From Candidatus Aminicenantota bacterium (lineage in GTDB: Bacteria > Acidobacteriota > Aminicenantia > Aminicenantales > Aminicenantaceae): a stretch of 5,547 nt of DNA. This document shows positions 1-5,547 of this stretch, piece after piece. The position numbers and the translations under genes are program-made. The stretch covers positions 1 through 5,547 of the forward strand of contig JAUWVG010000198.1 of the NCBI GenBank assembly GCA_030617525.1, read 5' to 3'. Below the pieces are notes generated by a model. It did not search any database and was not told the DNA's origin. It saw only the letters and a list, made by a program, of their open reading frames with translations. Position 1 is the stretch's first letter. The number at the start of each line of letters is the position of its first letter.

Positions 1-218
1 TTCAGGACATTTTCGATGGCTTTATGGACTTTTGTTCCGGCCCACATCTGCCTGTTCTGAAGCTGCTTGAGAATATAAATCGTTCTGGTTTTGTTTTCTG
101 CATCAAAACTCCATCCTCCCCAGGACCCATAATATTGATAATAGTACTTTCGCCGGCATGTTTTAAAAACGGCATCCCGTGAGACCGACCAAGAAAAATC
201 ATTTTCAAATACTGTCAT
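1..218 (-). CDS. PD-(D/E)XK (RecB-like) nuclease family protein, N-terminal part
   Basis: The first 72 codons are visible; the frame is still open at the window edge. The ATG at 218-216 has an AGGA ribosome-binding sequence 8 nt upstream. The protein begins MTVFENDFSWSVSRD, then carries a Cys/Arg/Tyr-rich stretch with YYYQYYGSWGGW (residues 25-36) and a GTKVHKAIE motif (61-69). The 'SxSR...C.R.YYY.YYGSWGGW' opening and the GxxxHxxxE motif are what I recall of RecB/Cas4-like PD-(D/E)XK nuclease proteins, where the His belongs to the first catalytic motif. The Asp, Glu and Lys active-site residues would lie beyond the edge, so activity cannot be judged. A different minus frame over the same bases is also open, but it lacks any recognisable motif. 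The gene is transcribed away from the redox operon. A role in DNA repair or DNA processing is inferred from the family only. The reading frame is very likely real; the family call is fairly firm. Confidence 0.8.
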   Translation of the reverse strand, partial: MTVFENDFSWSVSRDAVFKTCRRKYYYQYYGSWGGWSFDAENKTRTIYILKQLQNRQMWAGTKVHKAIENVL

Positions 219-226
219 GATTGCTA

Positions 227-230
227 TCCT
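227..230 (-). promoter_or_regulatory. Ribosome binding site of the nuclease gene
   Basis: On the minus strand AGGA lies 8 nt before the ATG at 218-216. It helps select this frame over the overlapping open frame that would start at 208, which has no such sequence in front of it. Confidence 0.55.
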
Positions 231-305
231 ATAATGTACAAAAATTGTTAAAGAGATACAAATTCTTCTTATTAAAATCCTCCTTGTTTGTTCGTATCTA
301 TAAAT

Positions 306-340
306 AAGGGTTCAAGGATACAAGAGTTCAAGGGCTCCAG
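306..340 (+). repeat. TTCAAGG-rich repeat, copy A
   Basis: This 35-bp unit matches 367-401 at 30 of 35 positions. Inside the unit the word TTCAAGG occurs twice (311-317 and 328-334), so the repeat itself has a short internal periodicity. Similar TTCAAGG-type intergenic repeats are, from memory, common in Desulfobacterota genomes; I cannot verify that here. Confidence 0.75.
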
Positions 341-366
341 TGCTTTTTCTAACGATTTAAGATGCA

Positions 367-401
367 AAGGATTCAAGGATACAAGGGTTCAAGGGTTCTG
401 G
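367..401 (+). repeat. TTCAAGG-rich repeat, copy B
   Basis: This is the second copy, shifted 61 bp from copy A with five substitutions and no gaps. It contains AAGGATTC (367-374) and GGGTTCAA (385-392), which are the two halves of the inverted partial copy at 444-461. Confidence 0.75.
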
Positions 402-443
402 ACTCCTTTTTTTATTCTTTTTAAATATTCTTTGCTCAAATCA

Positions 444-461
444 TTGAACCCTAGAATCCTT
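444..461 (-). repeat. Inverted partial copy of the TTCAAGG-rich repeat
   Basis: The reverse complement of this segment reads AAGGATTC-TA-GGGTTCAA. Both 8-bp blocks match copy B exactly, while the 10 bp between them in copy B are replaced by 2 bp. A transcript could fold copy B against this segment with a loop of about 50 nt and an internal bulge. Whether it is a functional hairpin or a decayed repeat end is unknown. Confidence 0.6.
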
Positions 462-668
462 ATGGTTCGGCCAACTCTTTTGGAGATGATCCATATTAAA
501 CTATTGCGAGTCATTGTTTAATTCGATATATTAAGTAAGAAATGACATCAAAAATACTAACCTGGATTATTCACGAGTCAAGGTTGCCGTAGATGCAAGG
601 CGCAGCGGATGAAGTTCATCACGAACGATCACAGAGAGTGTGGTGACCTCATAATGCTTCCGCAGAGA

Positions 669-701
669 CATGAGATTGCTACGTCGCTTTACTCCTCGCA
701 A
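669..701 (-). repeat. Copy of a widespread interspersed repeat (GCGAGGAG...AGCAATCTCA type)
   Basis: The segment reads CATGAGATTGCTACGTCGC followed by TTTACTCCTCGCAA. From memory it differs at about two positions from the frequent bacterial intergenic repeat whose other strand reads TTGCGAGGAG...GAAGCGACGAAGCAATCTCA. That repeat often occurs in paired inverted copies; only one copy is seen here. The family identification rests on recollection, not on a search. Confidence 0.55.
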
Positions 702-719
702 CAAATCCGTCGCAACAAA
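696..719 (+). repeat. 14-nt-period tandem duplication
   Basis: TCGCAACAAA occurs at 696-705 and again at 710-719 with only four bases between. The first copy overlaps the end of the interspersed repeat at 669-701, suggesting a small local duplication at the edge of that element. Confidence 0.6.
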
Positions 720-753
720 GCAGATGCGGTGAAATTGGCTCTCCTCCGTGAGG

Positions 754-873
754 TAAAAAATGTCGATTATGAATAGAAAGTATAAGGAAGAAGGAATATT
801 CAGAGAGATTCACCAGAAAACCAAAGCAAAACTATGATATTGCTTGCGTTGAAAAAAACATCGACATTTTTTA
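754..873. repeat. Perfect 14-bp inverted repeat with a 92-bp centre
   Basis: TAAAAAATGTCGAT at 754-767 is the exact reverse complement of ATCGACATTTTTTA at 860-873. In addition, TTATGAATAG occurs as a direct repeat at 767-776 and 871-880. The right arm lies 18 bp before the ATG at 891. It may be an element end or a remnant of a duplication; the 92-bp loop makes an intrinsic terminator unlikely. Confidence 0.65.
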
Positions 874-877
874 TGAA
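849..877 (+). promoter_or_regulatory. Candidate sigma-70-type promoter of the propeller/redox operon
   Basis: TTGAAA (849-854, five of six to the -35 consensus) is followed after 17 bp by TATGAA (872-877, four of six to the -10 consensus). Transcription would start near 884. This gives a leader that is very short for an ATG start at 891 but comfortable for a TTG start at 915. The sequence is AT-rich, so chance matches are possible. Confidence 0.35.
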
Positions 878-890
878 TAGTTCAGGATAA

Positions 891-2159
891 ATGAAACACA
901 AGGAGTTTAAGCAATTGAGAAAATTTGTTGTTAAAACATTATTGTTTGTGATGATTCTCAGCCATATGATCTTCGCCAACGATTGGCCTCAGTATCTCGG
1001 CCCAAACCGCAATGCAATCTCTGCAGAAACTGGCATCAAACGATCCTGGCCTGCAGAAGGCCCTGAAGTGCTCTGGATTGTCCCTCTAGATCATGGTTTT
1101 GGTGGCCCGGCCGTCAGCAAAGGAAAAGTTTATATTCTGGACCGGATCGGAAATGAAAAGGACATCCTGCGCTGCCTTGATCTGACGACAGGAAAAGAGG
1201 AGTGGTTTTTTTCCTATGAAGCTCCCGGACAGGTCGGCCACCCTGGTTCTCGATCCGTGCCGACTATTGAGGGGGATTTTGTTTACACATGCGGCCTTTT
1301 TGGTCATGTTTACTGCATAAATATCAATACGCACAAAGCTGTATGGACTAAAAACATTTGGACTGATTTTGGCGGTGGTGGCGTTCCGACATGGGGTATT
1401 TCACAAAATCCTCTTATCTATGGCAACTTTGTCATCCTCGCTTCTCAAACACAAAAGGCGGGAGTTGTTGCCTATAACAAACTCACCGGATCTGTCGAGT
1501 GGGCCTCCTCCGCTCTCCCGGGCAAACCCGGCTATGTCTCTCCGGCACTGGTGAACATCTCAGGTGAAGATCACCTGGTGATGATATCTGCCAATGGAGG
1601 TGTTTTCGGAATGGATCCACAGACAGGAAATAGACTGTGGTCTTATCAAGGCTGGCAGTGTAGAATTCCTGTCCCTAATGTTACTGATATAGGCGATGGT
1701 CAAATTTTTATTACCGGAGGTTATCGAGCCGGTTCCGCTATGATCAAAGTCACAAGAGACCAAGATGGTTTTGCCGTAAAAGAGCAGTTTACGACTGACG
1801 AGTTTGGCACACATGTTCATCCTGCCATCCTTTACAAGGAATATCTTTACGGTCACTGCAGCACCAATGAAACTAGAGATGGTTTGGTGTGTATGGACCT
1901 TAATGGCAAGGTCATGTGGAAAACAGGCCGTTCGCCTCTCTTTGACAAAGGTGGCTTTATTCTGGTAGATGGATTATTTCTCAGTGTCGACGGCAACAAA
2001 GGTTTCCTGTATCTCCATGAACCTAATCCAAATGGATTCAAAGAATTGGCTAGAGCAAAACTACTCGATCCTGGAGAAAATTGGGCTCCACTTGCTCTTA
2101 CCGATGGAAAACTGCTGATTCGTGACCAGAAACAAATGAAGTGTGTTGCTGTCCGCTAA
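891..2159 (+). CDS. Exported PQQ-like beta-propeller repeat protein
   Basis: The 422-residue protein has a signal peptide: a basic N-terminus (MKHKEFKQLRKFVVK), a hydrophobic core at about residues 16-28, and probable cleavage after A29 (IFA/ND). No lipobox is seen, so it is probably periplasmic or secreted. The mature protein opens DWPQYLGPNRNAIS, a start typical of PQQ-like propeller proteins. Repeats of the form 'D..TG...W' occur at residues 96-106 (LDLTTGKEEWF), 143-153, 195-204, 241-251 (MDPQTGNRLWS) and 335-343; other blades are more diverged. Related folds occur in BamB and in quinoprotein dehydrogenases. I see no sign that it binds PQQ or is an enzyme, and a binding or scaffold role is a guess. 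It carries seven cysteines. Start: ATG 891 directly follows a TAA, but TTG 915 has a better ribosome-binding sequence and gives a classic signal peptide (MRKFVVKTLLF). It is the first gene of the apparent operon; the next begins 18 nt later. Confidence 0.92.
   Translation: MKHKEFKQLRKFVVKTLLFVMILSHMIFANDWPQYLGPNRNAISAETGIKRSWPAEGPEVLWIVPLDHGFGGPAVSKGKVYILDRIGNEKDILRCLDLTTGKEEWFFSYEAPGQVGHPGSRSVPTIEGDFVYTCGLFGHVYCININTHKAVWTKNIWTDFGGGGVPTWGISQNPLIYGNFVILASQTQKAGVVAYNKLTGSVEWASSALPGKPGYVSPALVNISGEDHLVMISANGGVFGMDPQTGNRLWSYQGWQCRIPVPNVTDIGDGQIFITGGYRAGSAMIKVTRDQDGFAVKEQFTTDEFGTHVHPAILYKEYLYGHCSTNETRDGLVCMDLNGKVMWKTGRSPLFDKGGFILVDGLFLSVDGNKGFLYLHEPNPNGFKELARAKLLDPGENWAPLALTDGKLLIRDQKQMKCVAVR
900..905 (+). 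promoter_or_regulatory. Strong Shine-Dalgarno sequence inside the annotated 5' end of the propeller gene
   Basis: AAGGAG lies 9 nt before an in-frame TTG (915-917). The ATG at 891 has only AGGA with 3 nt spacing. This favours TTG 915 as the true start. Confidence 0.45.
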
Positions 2160-2177
2160 TGTATTTTATGTAAATTT

Positions 2178-4280
2178 ATGGGCTTAAATCTACGTAAGAC
2201 ATACAAACTGATACTCTATATTCTCGTTCAATTTCCTCTGCGCCGTTTAAAATTATTCTTGCGGAATTTGACAGATAAAGATACACCAGCCCGGAAGCAT
2301 CAAATTGACTGTCTAGCTCAAGAGCTCCAATCTCTTTTGAGTGAAAACTGCCGGATTGCCAAGAACTTTTTTGATCGACGGAATTACAGTATGGACTTGG
2401 CGCGTGTTCCCCCGTTTATGGAAAAACTTCTCTACCGTACAACTCCCATTCTTGTCGTACAGCCAAAAAATGAGCAAGACATTGCCAAAATCCTGACGTT
2501 CTGCAGAAAAAGGAAATTGTCCGTATTTCCACGAGGCTCGGCTTCATTCGCCTTCGGCGGTGCTATCCCCACAAAGAACGGAATTGTCGTGGATTGTTCT
2601 CCGATGATGGCTGTTCTTGAAATAGATCCGGAAGAATTATCTGTGCGTGTGCAGCCGGGAGCGCGCTGGGCAGATGTGGCAGCAAGACTTGATGCCTATG
2701 GTTTGGTCCCCATGACTACACCAACCAGTTTGTTCTCGACTGTAGCCGGTTGGATTTCTACGGGAGGATTGGGGCTGAACAGTTATGCATATGGAAGTAT
2801 TTTTGATTCGGTTCTTGGCGTCCGCGTTGTTCTTCCAGACGGAACCATCGAAGAACTTGATTCACAAAACACGGCCATAAAAAATCTATTTGGTACCGAG
2901 GGACAATTCGGTATCCTGACCGAAATCACCCTGCGTGTCCGTCCAAAACCTCGATACAGCGGCACATGCCTGCTTGTCTTTGACACCCCAAACCAATCTA
3001 TTGATTTTTTGGCAAATCTCACCAAAAGTGAACACAAACCATCACATGTTGTGTTTTTTGATCGCGAATCCATGATCAGAGAAAATATTCTTTTTGCAGA
3101 ACATTCCGGATTAAAAGAATCCATAGCTCCGGAACACGATGTTGCCCTTTTGCACTTTGAGACTCCGGATAATGAACAAAAATTTATATCCTCTCTAAAT
3201 GGAAACAAGGGACAGGTTGGAGAAAATTCCACCGCTTCCCGCTATCTTTGGGCAGACCGGTTTTTCCCTCTAAAGGCCCAGCGGATCGGCCCGGGTCTTT
3301 TAGGGGCGGAAGTTGTCGTTCCTGGAAAAAAACTCCTCCATTATATGTCAAAAGTTCGTAAGCTTGCACGGCGATTCAAGGTGATTCCTGCCATTGAAGT
3401 GATTGTTTGCAGGAGCGAAAAAACTTTCGCATATCTTGTTTTGGTCTCTTTCAGCTGTGATTACACAAAATCTGTTCATTATGCTTTAAGTCTTCTTCTC
3501 ATCCAGATGATGGTCAGGTTAGCCGCGAAATGCGGGGGCTACCCGTACGGGATTGGAATATGGAACACTCCCTTTATAAAAAACAAGTACAGTCGAGATA
3601 ATCTGAATAGACTAAAAGCCGATAAAAAAACTCTGGATCAAACCGAAATACTCAATCCTTATAAATTCTTTAAAATCAAGGGGCGTTTTTTTGGCATTCC
3701 CTCCCTTTTCCTGCATCCCAACATTTTCTCTGTTATTCTGGCTGCTGCACATTTTTCCTCTCCTCTTCTGGGGTCTTTTGCAGCTCTTATTCGGCCGAAA
3801 CAACAGTACCGCTGGAATGTTCCCAACAAAGAGGATCAAGGTGAACTCCTTTTAAGCCAGAGTTTTCAGCGATGCACGTCCTGCGGTTCATGTGTATCGG
3901 TCTGTCCGGCCTACCACATCACCCACGACGAATTGGTTACGGGAAGGACAAAATTACGCTTGTCTGAAGCATTGATAAACGGGATGGAACTTAAAAAGGA
4001 GGAAGCTCATGCTCTTTTTCAGTGCTTGCACTGTGGATTGTGTGAAGAAGTCTGCCAAACAAGGCTGCCTCTCAGGGAATGCTATCTTGTCTTAGAGGAC
4101 TGGATTGAGAATCGATTTGGATCTCCGGTCGAAACAGTGCAAAAGTTTGTCCAAGAGCTGGACAGCCGGAGGGATTTCATTTTAGAAGTTTTTGGCCTCA
4201 TTGTTCCAGAATGGTCTCCGGAAGAATTCGTTAACAAAGTTCCAATTATTGAAAAACAGGGTAAGGAAAACCAAAGATGA
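2178..4280 (+). CDS. FAD-linked oxidase (GlcD type) fused to a double [4Fe-4S] domain
   Basis: 700 residues. Residues 85-260 form a PCMH-type FAD-binding domain of the glycolate oxidase/D-lactate dehydrogenase kind: PRGSASFAFGG (118-128), TTPTSLFSTVAGWISTGGLG (180-199) and FGTEGQFGILTEITLRVRP (238-256). Residues 260-500 fit the C-terminal FAD-oxidase domain, closing with ILNPYKFFK (491-499). Residues 566-626 hold two CX2CX2CX3C sets (C566, C569, C572, C576-Pro; C616, C619, C622, C626-Gln) for two [4Fe-4S] clusters, as in GlcF or heterodisulfide-reductase-type subunits. By family, the FAD would oxidise a 2-hydroxy acid or similar substrate and pass electrons to the clusters; the substrate is unknown. 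The first 60 residues are basic and partly hydrophobic (YKLILYILVQFPLRRLKLFL), without a clear signal peptide, so it is probably cytoplasmic or at the inner membrane face. The start has no ribosome-binding sequence and only the upstream gene's TAA separates the two same-frame genes, so reinitiation is likely. The 3' end overlaps the next gene by ATGA. Confidence 0.93.
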   Translation: MGLNLRKTYKLILYILVQFPLRRLKLFLRNLTDKDTPARKHQIDCLAQELQSLLSENCRIAKNFFDRRNYSMDLARVPPFMEKLLYRTTPILVVQPKNEQDIAKILTFCRKRKLSVFPRGSASFAFGGAIPTKNGIVVDCSPMMAVLEIDPEELSVRVQPGARWADVAARLDAYGLVPMTTPTSLFSTVAGWISTGGLGLNSYAYGSIFDSVLGVRVVLPDGTIEELDSQNTAIKNLFGTEGQFGILTEITLRVRPKPRYSGTCLLVFDTPNQSIDFLANLTKSEHKPSHVVFFDRESMIRENILFAEHSGLKESIAPEHDVALLHFETPDNEQKFISSLNGNKGQVGENSTASRYLWADRFFPLKAQRIGPGLLGAEVVVPGKKLLHYMSKVRKLARRFKVIPAIEVIVCRSEKTFAYLVLVSFSCDYTKSVHYALSLLLIQMMVRLAAKCGGYPYGIGIWNTPFIKNKYSRDNLNRLKADKKTLDQTEILNPYKFFKIKGRFFGIPSLFLHPNIFSVILAAAHFSSPLLGSFAALIRPKQQYRWNVPNKEDQGELLLSQSFQRCTSCGSCVSVCPAYHITHDELVTGRTKLRLSEALINGMELKKEEAHALFQCLHCGLCEEVCQTRLPLRECYLVLEDWIENRFGSPVETVQKFVQELDSRRDFILEVFGLIVPEWSPEEFVNKVPIIEKQGKENQR
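4263..4267 (+). promoter_or_regulatory. Ribosome binding site of the ferredoxin/FMN gene
   Basis: AAGGA lies 9 nt before the ATG at 4277, within the last codons of the upstream gene. Together with the ATGA overlap it supports translational coupling. Confidence 0.55.
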
Positions 4281-5547
4281 TCCGGACTCTTAAGCTCAAA
4301 CCCAGGCCCACTCTTTCACGGTATCCCATTTTGGTACCGTACCGGGTCCAACGTGATGACCGATGCATCAACTGCGGCACATGCATTGAGGCGTGCATAT
4401 ATGATTGCCACTCACGATCAGAAGAGGATCCTAGAATTCTGGCTGATCCAAAGGAGAACTGCTGCAGGAATTGTTTTGCCTGCATCATGCGATGTCCACG
4501 AGAAGCACTTGTCATGCGAACCAATGAAAAATTTTTTGATTCAGGAGATAGGACTTATACACCTGAGTGCATCCGTTCCATCCTTGAACAGGCGGAACAG
4601 GGAAAGATCCCGGTCAGCGGTGCTGGATACCGGGGACATTTTGGAGGAAAGTATTACGACAATATTTGGACGGATATGTCTGAAATTGTGCGCCCTACAC
4701 GTGACGGAATCCATGGAAGAGAGCACATCTCTACCTCTGTCACCATGGGGAGGATGATAAGTGACCTCTGTGGAATGGTCTTCGATAGCAGTGGAAACCT
4801 TAAATCTCTTATTCCCTTGAACCGTGAAATACCAATGCCTGTTATTTTTGGAGAGATGCCATTTTTCCCTGGAAAAACAGCTTTGTCTTCCCTTGCTTTG
4901 GCGGCAAATAAACTCAAAACCTACCTGTCAATTCCTGCTGACAATGTCCATGATGAGTTGAAGGATTATTACAGCCATCTTCTTATCAGATTAAAAACGA
5001 AAGACATAAAAAAGTTCAGAAACATTCTTGAATGGGCGACAATCATTGAATTTGATTCTGATGAAGATCCAATAGCTGGGATGTCCCGTGTGAGAGACAT
5101 CAATTCCAATGTGCTCACAGTTATCAATGTATCTGTCTCTAAAAATGTGGAGAAAAAAATTCTAACACTGGCACAAAAAGGAGCGGAGACAGTGCATCTG
5201 TCCGCCGATATTCATGGTTCAGGAAAGAACGGCCTCACTTTATTGGATGCACTCCATAATTCTCACTTATTGTTGGTTGAGGAGGGACTGCGGGACCGGA
5301 TTACACTTATAGCCTCAGGTGGAATCTCAGCTGCAGAACATGTTCCTAAAACGATCATTATGGGTGCAGATATGGTCAAAGTGGATATCCCTCTATTGAT
5401 TGCGATGGATACGGTGAGATGGAACCATAATAAGAGTGGAGATCGTGTTCCCTGTCCTAACGAAATTGAAGAACTCGATCCACGATGGGGTGCTTCGCGT
5501 GTGATAAACCTTATGCTTTCCTGGAGAGATCAACTTTTAGAAATCCT
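4277..5547 (+). CDS. Ferredoxin-domain/glutamate-synthase-like FMN oxidoreductase, 3' end cut by window
   Basis: 423 codons are visible without a stop. Residues 30-40 (C30, C33, C36, C40) and 63-73 (C63, C66, C69, C73-Pro) are two CX2CX2CX3C sets, a bacterial-type 2[4Fe-4S] ferredoxin domain; C44 and C62 are extra. Next comes GAGYRGHFGGKYYDNIWTDM (115-134) with SEIVRPTRDGIHGREHISTS (135-154), characteristic of glutamate-synthase-related proteins. The FMN-barrel segments IPMPVIFGEMP (185-195), LIASGGISAAEHVPK (344-358) and MGADMVKVDIPLLIAM (362-377) follow. WGASRVINLMLSWRDQLLEI (404-423) resembles the end of this barrel in archaeal-type and ferredoxin-fused relatives. There is no N-terminal glutamine amidotransferase. 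The [3Fe-4S] cysteine set of true glutamate synthases is missing (only C393 in that region), and I do not find the KPGxGG-type loop. An FMN oxidoreductase fed by ferredoxin-like clusters is firm; glutamate synthesis is doubtful unless partner subunits lie downstream. It is probably cytoplasmic and co-translated with the FAD protein through an ATGA overlap. Confidence 0.92.
   Translation, partial: MIRTLKLKPRPTLSRYPILVPYRVQRDDRCINCGTCIEACIYDCHSRSEEDPRILADPKENCCRNCFACIMRCPREALVMRTNEKFFDSGDRTYTPECIRSILEQAEQGKIPVSGAGYRGHFGGKYYDNIWTDMSEIVRPTRDGIHGREHISTSVTMGRMISDLCGMVFDSSGNLKSLIPLNREIPMPVIFGEMPFFPGKTALSSLALAANKLKTYLSIPADNVHDELKDYYSHLLIRLKTKDIKKFRNILEWATIIEFDSDEDPIAGMSRVRDINSNVLTVINVSVSKNVEKKILTLAQKGAETVHLSADIHGSGKNGLTLLDALHNSHLLLVEEGLRDRITLIASGGISAAEHVPKTIIMGADMVKVDIPLLIAMDTVRWNHNKSGDRVPCPNEIEELDPRWGASRVINLMLSWRDQLLEI

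Larger units (their letters stand above)
561..886. mobile_element. Possible small non-autonomous element with imperfect terminal inverted repeats
   Basis: CCTGGATTATTCA at 561-573 matches the reverse complement of 874-886 (CCTGAACTATTCA) at 11 of 13 positions. Between them lie the interspersed-repeat match, the tandem duplication and the 14-bp inverted repeat, with no coding sequence. The length of about 326 bp would suit a MITE-like element. A target-site duplication is not convincing: TAA occurs next to both ends but is trivial in AT-rich DNA. The boundaries are tentative. Confidence 0.3.
219..890. other. Divergent, repeat-rich intergenic region
   Basis: About 670 bp lie between the two divergent genes. 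I find no convincing protein gene. The stretch contains two TTCAAGG-rich repeat copies and an inverted partial copy (306-461), a part resembling a widespread interspersed repeat (669-701), a 14-nt-period tandem duplication (696-719), a long-range 14-bp inverted repeat (754-767 with 860-873), and the promoter-proximal sequence of the plus-strand operon. The only sizeable open frame (288-521) starts with TTG, has no ribosome-binding sequence and translates the repeats, so it is not called. Stretches 462-560 and 777-840 show nothing I can name. Confidence 0.7.

Noticed and set aside
2..208. Open minus-strand frame of 68 codons
   Set aside because: It overlaps the motif-bearing nuclease frame starting at 218, has no comparable ribosome-binding sequence and no recognisable protein motif.
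233..261. Minus-strand promoter TTGTAT-17-TACATT for the nuclease gene
   Set aside because: The predicted transcript would begin near 226, after the ribosome-binding sequence at 230-227, and the match is weak in AT-rich DNA.
278..285. AGGAGGA on the minus strand as the ribosome binding site of a leader peptide
   Set aside because: No start codon lies at a suitable distance; the first TTG is about 16 nt away and its frame stops after 10 codons.
288..521. Open plus-strand frame of 77 codons beginning with TTG
   Set aside because: It is a translation of the TTCAAGG repeats (KGSRIQEFKGSS and KGFKDTRVQGFW) with no ribosome-binding sequence, so it is very probably spurious.
743..760. Small stem CCTC-CGT-GAGG followed by TAAAAAA as a terminator
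   Set aside because: The stem has only four pairs and the tail is A-rich rather than T-rich on the plus strand; it also lies between divergent genes where no terminator is needed.
2783..3232. Open minus-strand frame of 149 codons
   Set aside because: It is antisense to the well-supported FAD domain and has no start signal or motif; it is a shadow of that gene.
4353..4757. Open plus-strand frame of 134 codons
   Set aside because: It lies entirely within the ferredoxin/FMN gene in another frame; the frame from 4277 holds all cysteine and FMN motifs.

Overview
The window looks like a moderately AT-rich bacterial chromosome segment. The Fe-S/flavin enzymes and the interspersed intergenic repeats suggest an anaerobic or facultative bacterium, perhaps of Desulfobacterota (former Deltaproteobacteria) type. 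That placement rests on remembered family resemblance, not on a search. I see no rRNA, tRNA, CRISPR array, transposase or phage gene.

Layout: (1) 1-218, minus strand: the 5' part of a gene for a PD-(D/E)XK/RecB-like nuclease, cut by the left edge. (2) 219-890: a divergent intergenic region of about 670 bp. It holds two 30/35-identical copies of a TTCAAGG-rich repeat plus an inverted partial copy, a match to a widespread 'TGAGATTGCT..CGTCGCTT..CTCCTCGCAA' interspersed repeat, a 14-bp perfect inverted repeat, and imperfect terminal inverted repeats that could bound a small non-autonomous element. (3) 891-2159, plus: an exported PQQ-like beta-propeller protein. (4) 2178-4280, plus: a 700-residue FAD-linked oxidase (GlcD type) with a C-terminal double [4Fe-4S] domain. 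(5) 4277-5547, plus, cut by the right edge: a double [4Fe-4S] ferredoxin domain fused to a glutamate-synthase-like FMN domain, overlapping gene 4 by ATGA.

The three plus-strand genes are tightly packed (18-nt gap, then a 4-nt overlap) and are probably one operon. The last two proteins together would carry FAD, four [4Fe-4S] clusters and FMN. This is a plausible electron relay between two catalytic flavins, possibly in one complex. The FMN protein has neither a glutamine amidotransferase domain nor the usual glutamate-synthase [3Fe-4S] cysteines, so true glutamate synthase activity is doubtful. The exported propeller at the head of the operon has no obvious link to the two apparently cytoplasmic redox enzymes. 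This pairing is the most interesting feature of the window.
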